From the NCBI RefSeq assembly GCF_900185715.1, contig NZ_FYAS01000016.1, forward strand, positions 276,807-340,806: DNA of 64,000 bases, written 5' to 3'. Position numbers and translations under genes: made by a program. Origin of the DNA: Allobosea sp. CS1GBMeth4 (lineage in GTDB: Bacteria; Pseudomonadota; Alphaproteobacteria; Rhizobiales; Beijerinckiaceae). Of this stretch, positions 59,840-64,000 are shown one piece after another. Every line of letters starts with the position of its first letter. Position 1 is the first letter of the stretch. Below the pieces are notes generated by a model. It searched no databases, had not been told where the DNA came from, and saw only the letters and a list, made by a program, of their open reading frames with translations.

Positions 59840-60702
59840 GCCTCGCCGTCACCGACCGCAGCGCACCCTATTGGCTCACCGCCCCCGGCCTGCTCGTCTT
59901 CCTCGGTCTCGTCATCGTCCCGCTCGGCATGACGGCGTTGCTCTCCTTCTACGATTGGGGGCAGTACAAGGGCATCGTGCCGGCGTTCACGCTGAAGAAC
60001 TGGGCCGAGATCGCGACCGATTCCTATTTCTTCGAGGTTTTCCTGCGCACCTTCCGCATCGCGATCCTGGTGACGCTCGCCACCATCCTGATCGGCGTGC
60101 CGGAGGCCTACATCCTCAACCGGATGTCGCCCGGCTGGCGCAGCGTCTGCATGCTCGTGGTCATCGGCCCGCTGCTGGTTTCGGTGGTGGCGCGCACGCT
60201 CGGCTGGGCGCTGCTGCTCGGCTCGACCGGGCTCGTCAATCAGGGCCTGATGGCGCTCGGGCTGATCGGGACGCCGCTCGAATTCATGTTCACCGAGACC
60301 GGCGTCGTCATCGCGCTCACTCACGTGCTCGTGCCGTTCATGATCCTTTCGGTCTGGGCCTCGCTGCAGCGGCTCGACCCACAGATCGAGAATGCGGCGA
60401 TGTCGCTCGGCGCCGGCTGGCTGACGATCTGGCGGCGCGTGATCCTGCCGCAGATCGTGCCCGGCGTGCTCTCGGGTTCGATCATCGTCTTCGCCCTGGC
60501 GGCGAGCGCCTTCGCCTCGCCGGCGATCATCGGCGGGCGACGGCTCAAGGTCGCGGCGACGCTCGCCTATGACGAGTTCCTCAACACGCTGAACTGGCCG
60601 CTCGGCGCGGCCGTCGCGACGCTGCTGCTCGTTGCGCTGGTCGCGATCATCGTCGGCTCGAACCGCCTGATCGAACGGCGTTACGCACAGGTGTTCGAAT
60701 GA
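59836..60702 (+). CDS. ABC transporter permease, PotB type
   Basis: A 288-aa membrane permease with six predicted transmembrane helices. The EAA-loop region that meets the ATPase is ENAAMSLGAGWLTIWRRVIL (about 191-210). It pairs with the PotC-type permease encoded next. It overlaps the upstream ATPase stop and the downstream start by 4 nt each (ATGA), so translation of the three transport genes is coupled. Confidence 0.92.
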   Translation: MSLAVTDRSAPYWLTAPGLLVFLGLVIVPLGMTALLSFYDWGQYKGIVPAFTLKNWAEIATDSYFFEVFLRTFRIAILVTLATILIGVPEAYILNRMSPGWRSVCMLVVIGPLLVSVVARTLGWALLLGSTGLVNQGLMALGLIGTPLEFMFTETGVVIALTHVLVPFMILSVWASLQRLDPQIENAAMSLGAGWLTIWRRVILPQIVPGVLSGSIIVFALAASAFASPAIIGGRRLKVAATLAYDEFLNTLNWPLGAAVATLLLVALVAIIVGSNRLIERRYAQVFE

Positions 60703-61499
60703 GACGGAACGGCCCGCTGGCGCTCGTCTTCCACGCGCTCTTCGCCATCTTCATGCTGGCGCCGCTCGCGATCGTCTGCCTCGTCGCCTTCACGCCCGAG
60801 GGCTATCTTTCGCTGCCGACCCGCGGCCCGAGCCTGCGCTGGTTCAGGGCGATCTTCGCCTATCCGGAGTTCCTGCGCGCCTTCAACACCTCGCTCTGGC
60901 TCGCCGCGCTGTCCTCGACCGTCACGGTCGCGATCGCGGTGCCGGCGGCGCTCGCCATAGCGCGCTACCGCTTCCCCGGCCGTGAGGCGATCACGGCGCT
61001 GTTCATGTCGCCGCTGATGGTCCCGCACGTCGTGCTCGGCATCGCCTTCCTGCGCTTCTTCTCGCAGATCGGCCTGTCCGGCACCTTCACCGGACTGGTG
61101 CTGAGCCATGTCATCGTCATCCTGCCCTTCGCGCTGCGGCTCGTGCTCGCCGCCTCCTATGGCATCGACCGCCGGATCGAACACGCCGCAATCTCGCTCG
61201 GCGCCGATCCGATGACGGTGTTCCGCCGGGTGACATTGCCGCTCATCCTGCCCGGCGTCGTCTCGGGCTGGCTGCTTTCGGCGATCAACTCCTTCGACGA
61301 GGTCACGATGACGGTGTTCATCGCCTCGCCCGCCACCACCACGCTCCCCGTACGGATGTTCCTCTACATCCAGGACAATATCGATCCGCTGATCGCGGCC
61401 GTTTCCGCCTGTCTCGTCGCGCTCACCGCGGCGCTGCTCTTCGCGCTCGACAGGCTCTACGGGCTCGACCGCCTCTTCGTCGGATCCGGAAAGGGCTGA
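60699..61499 (+). CDS. ABC transporter permease, PotC type
   Basis: A 266-aa permease with six predicted helices. The EAA loop reads EHAAISLGADPMTVFRRVTL (about 161-180). The N-terminus LAPLAIVCLVAFTPEGYLSL is the first helix. It completes the importer with the PotB-like protein and PotA-like ATPase. The dehydrogenase gene starts 4 nt after its stop, so transport and oxidation are encoded together. Confidence 0.92.
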   Translation: MRRNGPLALVFHALFAIFMLAPLAIVCLVAFTPEGYLSLPTRGPSLRWFRAIFAYPEFLRAFNTSLWLAALSSTVTVAIAVPAALAIARYRFPGREAITALFMSPLMVPHVVLGIAFLRFFSQIGLSGTFTGLVLSHVIVILPFALRLVLAASYGIDRRIEHAAISLGADPMTVFRRVTLPLILPGVVSGWLLSAINSFDEVTMTVFIASPATTTLPVRMFLYIQDNIDPLIAAVSACLVALTAALLFALDRLYGLDRLFVGSGKG

Positions 61500-61503
61500 A
61501 CCC

Positions 61504-62634
61504 ATGATCGGCGGCAACCGGAACGAGGGCGACGTCGCCGTCATCGGCGGCGGGGTGGTCGGCAGCGCGCTCGCGCTCGGCCTCGCCCGCGCGGGGGGGC
61601 GCGTCATCGTCCTCGACGAGGGCGACATCGCCTTCCGGGCCTCGCGCGGCAATTTCGCGCTGGTCTGGGTCCAGTCCAAGGGCCTCGGCATGCCGGAATA
61701 TGCGCTCTGGACGCGTCGCTCGGCGCAGGACTGGCACGAGCTCGCCGTCCTGTTGCGCGACGAGGCCGACATCGATGTCGCCCACAGCCAGCCCGGCGGC
61801 TTCACGCCGTGCCTGTCCGAGCCCGAGCTCGACAAGCGGATCGGCGCGATGCGCCGCCTGCACAATCAGCCGGGCCTGTCCGACTTCCCCTATGAGGTGC
61901 TCGACCATGCCGAGACCAGGCGTCGCCTGCCCGAGATCGGCGAGGACGTCGTCGGCGCGCTCTACAGCCCGCTCGACGGCCATGTGAACTCGCTGAGACT
62001 GTTCCGCGCGCTGCGCGAGGCGGGCGCCCGCCGCGGCGTCGACTACCGGCCGAACCATGACGTGGAGGCGATCGCTCCCGGCGATGGCGGCTTTCGCATC
62101 CGCGGCTCCTGGGGCGAGATCGCAGCCGGCAAGCTCGTGCTCGCGGCCGGCCTCGGCAATGCCCGGCTCGCCCCGATGGTCGGACTGGAGGCGCCGGTGA
62201 AGCCGAGCAAGGGCCAGATCATCGTCACCGAGAAGACCGCGCCCTTCCTGCACAACCCGATGGTGACGATCCGCCAGACCGACGAGGGCGGCGTCATGAT
62301 CGGCGACAGCCAGGAGGATCGCGGCTTCGACACGATCGTCGGACAGCCGGTGCTCTCGGTGATGGCCGAGCGCGCCGTGCGCACCTTCCCGCGCCTGGCC
62401 GGGCTCAATGTGGTGCGCAGCTGGTCGGCGCTGCGCGTGATGAGCCCGGACGGCTTCCCGATCTACGAGCAGTCGCAGAGCCATCCCGGCGCCTTCGTCG
62501 CCACCTGCCATTCCGGCGTGACGCTCGCCGCCAACCATGTCCTGACGCTCGCTCCGGCCATCCTCGCCGGCGAACTGCCCGAGGCGCTCGCGAGCTTTTC
62601 CGCACGGAGGTTCCATGTTCCGGCCAATGCGTGA
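61504..62634 (+). CDS. FAD-dependent oxidoreductase, DadA / opine-dehydrogenase beta-like
   Basis: A 376-aa FAD oxidoreductase of the DAO family. The dinucleotide-binding motif is VIGGGVVGSALALGLA (residues 13-28). FRASRGNFALVWVQSKGLGM (ends FRASRG and SKGLGM) and SWSALRVMSPDGFPIYE are typical of the OoxB/HcnC/D-hydroxyproline dehydrogenase beta group. It probably oxidises the C-N bond of an amino acid or opine, passing electrons through the other two subunits. It overlaps the 2Fe-2S gene by 20 nt. Confidence 0.88.
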   Translation: MIGGNRNEGDVAVIGGGVVGSALALGLARAGGRVIVLDEGDIAFRASRGNFALVWVQSKGLGMPEYALWTRRSAQDWHELAVLLRDEADIDVAHSQPGGFTPCLSEPELDKRIGAMRRLHNQPGLSDFPYEVLDHAETRRRLPEIGEDVVGALYSPLDGHVNSLRLFRALREAGARRGVDYRPNHDVEAIAPGDGGFRIRGSWGEIAAGKLVLAAGLGNARLAPMVGLEAPVKPSKGQIIVTEKTAPFLHNPMVTIRQTDEGGVMIGDSQEDRGFDTIVGQPVLSVMAERAVRTFPRLAGLNVVRSWSALRVMSPDGFPIYEQSQSHPGAFVATCHSGVTLAANHVLTLAPAILAGELPEALASFSARRFHVPANA

Positions 62635-62920
62635 CGCCGAGGCGGGCGTCAGGCTCAGCTTCACCTTCGACGGCAGGCCTCTGACCGGGCGGGACGGCGA
62701 TACGGTCGCCGCCTCCCTGCTGGCGAACGGCATTGCGGCCTGCCGCGAGACGCCCGTCTCCGGCGCGCCGCGCGCCCCCTATTGCATGATGGGCGTCTGC
62801 TTCGAATGCCTCGTCGTCATCGACGGCGTCGGCAACCGGCAGGGCTGCCTCGTGCCGCTGCGCGAGGGCATGCGGATCGAGACCCAGCATGGCCGGCGCC
62901 GGCCGGAGGAGGCGGCCTGA
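62615..62920 (+). CDS. (2Fe-2S)-binding protein, HcnA / OoxA-like small subunit
   Basis: A 101-aa plant-ferredoxin-fold protein with four cysteines in YCMMGVCFECLVVIDG and RQGCLVP (Cys57, Cys62, Cys65, Cys78), a C-x4-C-x2-C-x12-C spacing. The fold start is VRLSFTFDGRPLTGRDGDT. Such short proteins are the electron-transfer subunit between the alpha and beta flavoproteins. It overlaps the preceding gene by 20 nt and the next by 1 nt. Confidence 0.88.
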   Translation: MFRPMRDAEAGVRLSFTFDGRPLTGRDGDTVAASLLANGIAACRETPVSGAPRAPYCMMGVCFECLVVIDGVGNRQGCLVPLREGMRIETQHGRRRPEEAA

Positions 62921-64000
62921 TGCGCGCGATCGCCACGATCCACGACCTCGCCGAGCGCTACGATCTCGTCGTGGTCGGCGCCGGCCCCGCAGGGCTCTCC
63001 GCCGCCGCGCGCGCCGCCGAACTCGGCCTCGATGTCCTGCTCGTCGACGAGAACCCGGCGCCGGGCGGGCAGATCTACCGCTGCGTCACCACGACGCCGG
63101 TCGCCGACCGCACGGTGCTGGGCGCCGAGTACTGGCGGGGCGCGGACATCGTCGCGCGCTTCGAAGGCTCGCAGGCCGCCTATGCCGCACGCTGCACGCT
63201 CTGGTCGATCGGGCCGGACGAGGCGATGCCCGCGGGCGAGGCCTTCGAGCTCGGCCTCTCGCTCGACGGCCGCGCCCGGCTGATCGGCGCGCGGCAACTC
63301 ATCCTGGCGACCGGAGCGCAGGAGCGGCCGTTTCCGATCGCCGGCTGGACCTTGCCGGGGGTGATGACGGCGGGTGCGGCGCAGATCGCGCTGAAGAGCG
63401 CCGCGATCGTTCCGGCCGGCCGCACCGTGATCGCCGGCTGCGGCCCCTTGCTCTATCTGCTGGCCGGGCAGCTCGCCGCGGCCGGAGCCGAGATCGTCGC
63501 GGTGCTCGACACCACGCCGCGCCGCAACTGGCTGAAGGCCGCGCCTGCGCTGCCTGACTTCCTGGGCTCGCCCTATCTCCTCAAGGGCCTGAAGCTGATC
63601 GCGAAGGTGCGGCGCTCCCTGCGCGTCGTCGGCGGCGTCACCGGGATCGCGGCCGAAGGCGCCGGCCGGATCGCCTCTGTCCGGTTCGAGCGCGGCGAAA
63701 GGGCCGGGACCATCGCCTGCGACACGTTGCTGCTGCACCAGGGCGTGATCCCGAGCGTGAACCTCGCCAATGCCGCCGGCTGCGCCCATGATTTCGACGA
63801 GGCGCAGCATGCCTTCGTCCCGCGCGTGGACGAATGGCTCGCCTCCTCGGTGCCGGGCATTGCCATCGCCGGTGACGGCGCCGGCATCGGCGGGGCCGAA
63901 AGCGCGGCCTTGCGCGGCGAGATCGCGGCGCTCGGCGCGGCCGGCCGGCTCGGGCGGATCGACGGCGGCGCACGCGACCGCCTGGGCGCGCCGATCCGCG
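62920..64000 (+). CDS. FAD/NAD(P)-binding oxidoreductase, HcnB / opine-dehydrogenase alpha-like (runs off the window)
   Basis: The first 360 residues of a two-dinucleotide-binding flavoprotein. The FAD motif is VVVGAGPAGLSAAARAAELG (about 17-36). GGQIYR follows, typical of this alpha-subunit group. A second site begins near VIAGCGPLLYLLAGQLA. GIAIAGDGAGIGG is the FAD-phosphate region near the end of the visible part. It completes a three-subunit dehydrogenase with the two upstream genes. The C-terminus, usually including a bound BFD-like Fe-S domain, is outside the window. Confidence 0.9.
   Translation, partial: MRAIATIHDLAERYDLVVVGAGPAGLSAAARAAELGLDVLLVDENPAPGGQIYRCVTTTPVADRTVLGAEYWRGADIVARFEGSQAAYAARCTLWSIGPDEAMPAGEAFELGLSLDGRARLIGARQLILATGAQERPFPIAGWTLPGVMTAGAAQIALKSAAIVPAGRTVIAGCGPLLYLLAGQLAAAGAEIVAVLDTTPRRNWLKAAPALPDFLGSPYLLKGLKLIAKVRRSLRVVGGVTGIAAEGAGRIASVRFERGERAGTIACDTLLLHQGVIPSVNLANAAGCAHDFDEAQHAFVPRVDEWLASSVPGIAIAGDGAGIGGAESAALRGEIAALGAAGRLGRIDGGARDRLGAPIR

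Noticed and set aside
62615..64000. Cyanide synthase hcnABC
   Set aside because: The three-subunit architecture fits, but the same architecture serves opine and hydroxyproline dehydrogenases. The adjacent polyamine-type importer favours catabolism, so I did not assign hcn names.

Overview
The window is a continuous stretch of high-GC alphaproteobacterial chromosome. Gene content and order point to Hyphomicrobiales, probably Bosea or a close relative: a Zur-type znu operon, opgG, a cobalt nitrile hydratase, HtpX, an RsmB - heparinase II/III - PurH run, several Liv and Pot ABC systems, and the short palindromic repeats often seen in that group. The genus is an inference. Almost all non-coding space is short. 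I saw no tRNA, rRNA, CRISPR array, prophage or insertion sequence.

Layout. 1-3136 (minus): zinc uptake, a 48-aa His-rich membrane peptide, znuC, znuB, znuA and a CobW GTPase, with two Zur-like boxes. 3210-5663 (minus): a DUF2161 nuclease-like protein and a periplasmic glucan biosynthesis protein. 5901-9635: a TAXI-type TRAP transporter (binding protein, terminator-like hairpin, fused permease, DUF1850). 9991-15586: gamma-glutamyltransferase, amidase, cobalt nitrile hydratase alpha and beta, activator, and a DUF6454 protein. 15692-17394 (minus): a NicO nickel/cobalt permease and its DUF1007 partner, a plausible cobalt source. 17629-23574: a fused indolepyruvate ferredoxin oxidoreductase, a LysE exporter, an alpha/beta hydrolase and a Crp/Fnr regulator. 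23768-27634: an autotransporter with a repetitive AT-richer passenger, a lipoprotein-like protein and a small Cys-rich secreted protein.

27976-37623 is a long plus-strand run: acyl-CoA synthetase, LivG, LivH, LivM, LivK-type binding protein, LivF, a membrane zinc peptidase and a PaaK-like CoA ligase. Together they suggest uptake of a carboxylic acid coupled to CoA activation. Two palindromic repeat elements and a perfect hairpin lie inside this run. 37627-39842 (minus) holds ung and a 5'-nucleotidase. hemH, a hydrolase/MarR divergent pair, an SPFH/NfeD pair, a YkuD L,D-transpeptidase and DUF2853 follow, with two tiny membrane-peptide ORFs. 45774-49090 holds CFA synthase, a globin-coupled chemoreceptor and a DUF1674 protein. 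49198-55738 is a housekeeping run: htpX, rsmB-like, heparinase-like, purH, a small membrane protein and a YbaK-type deacylase. A DUF72 gene follows on the minus strand.

The last region (56669-64000) has a LysR gene divergent from a PotD/A/B/C-like ABC importer. The importer is followed by a three-gene flavoprotein dehydrogenase set (DadA-like, small 2Fe-2S, and pyridine-nucleotide-oxidoreductase-like) related to opine, hydroxyproline and HcnABC enzymes. This looks like uptake and oxidation of an amine, amino acid or opine. A perfect 18-bp palindrome sits in the divergent promoter.

The strongest leads are the nitrile-to-acid cluster flanked by its own transporter and cobalt permease, the dual Zur control of znu, the repeat elements inside the Liv operon, the mosaic autotransporter with seven passenger repeats, and the divergent LysR palindrome.
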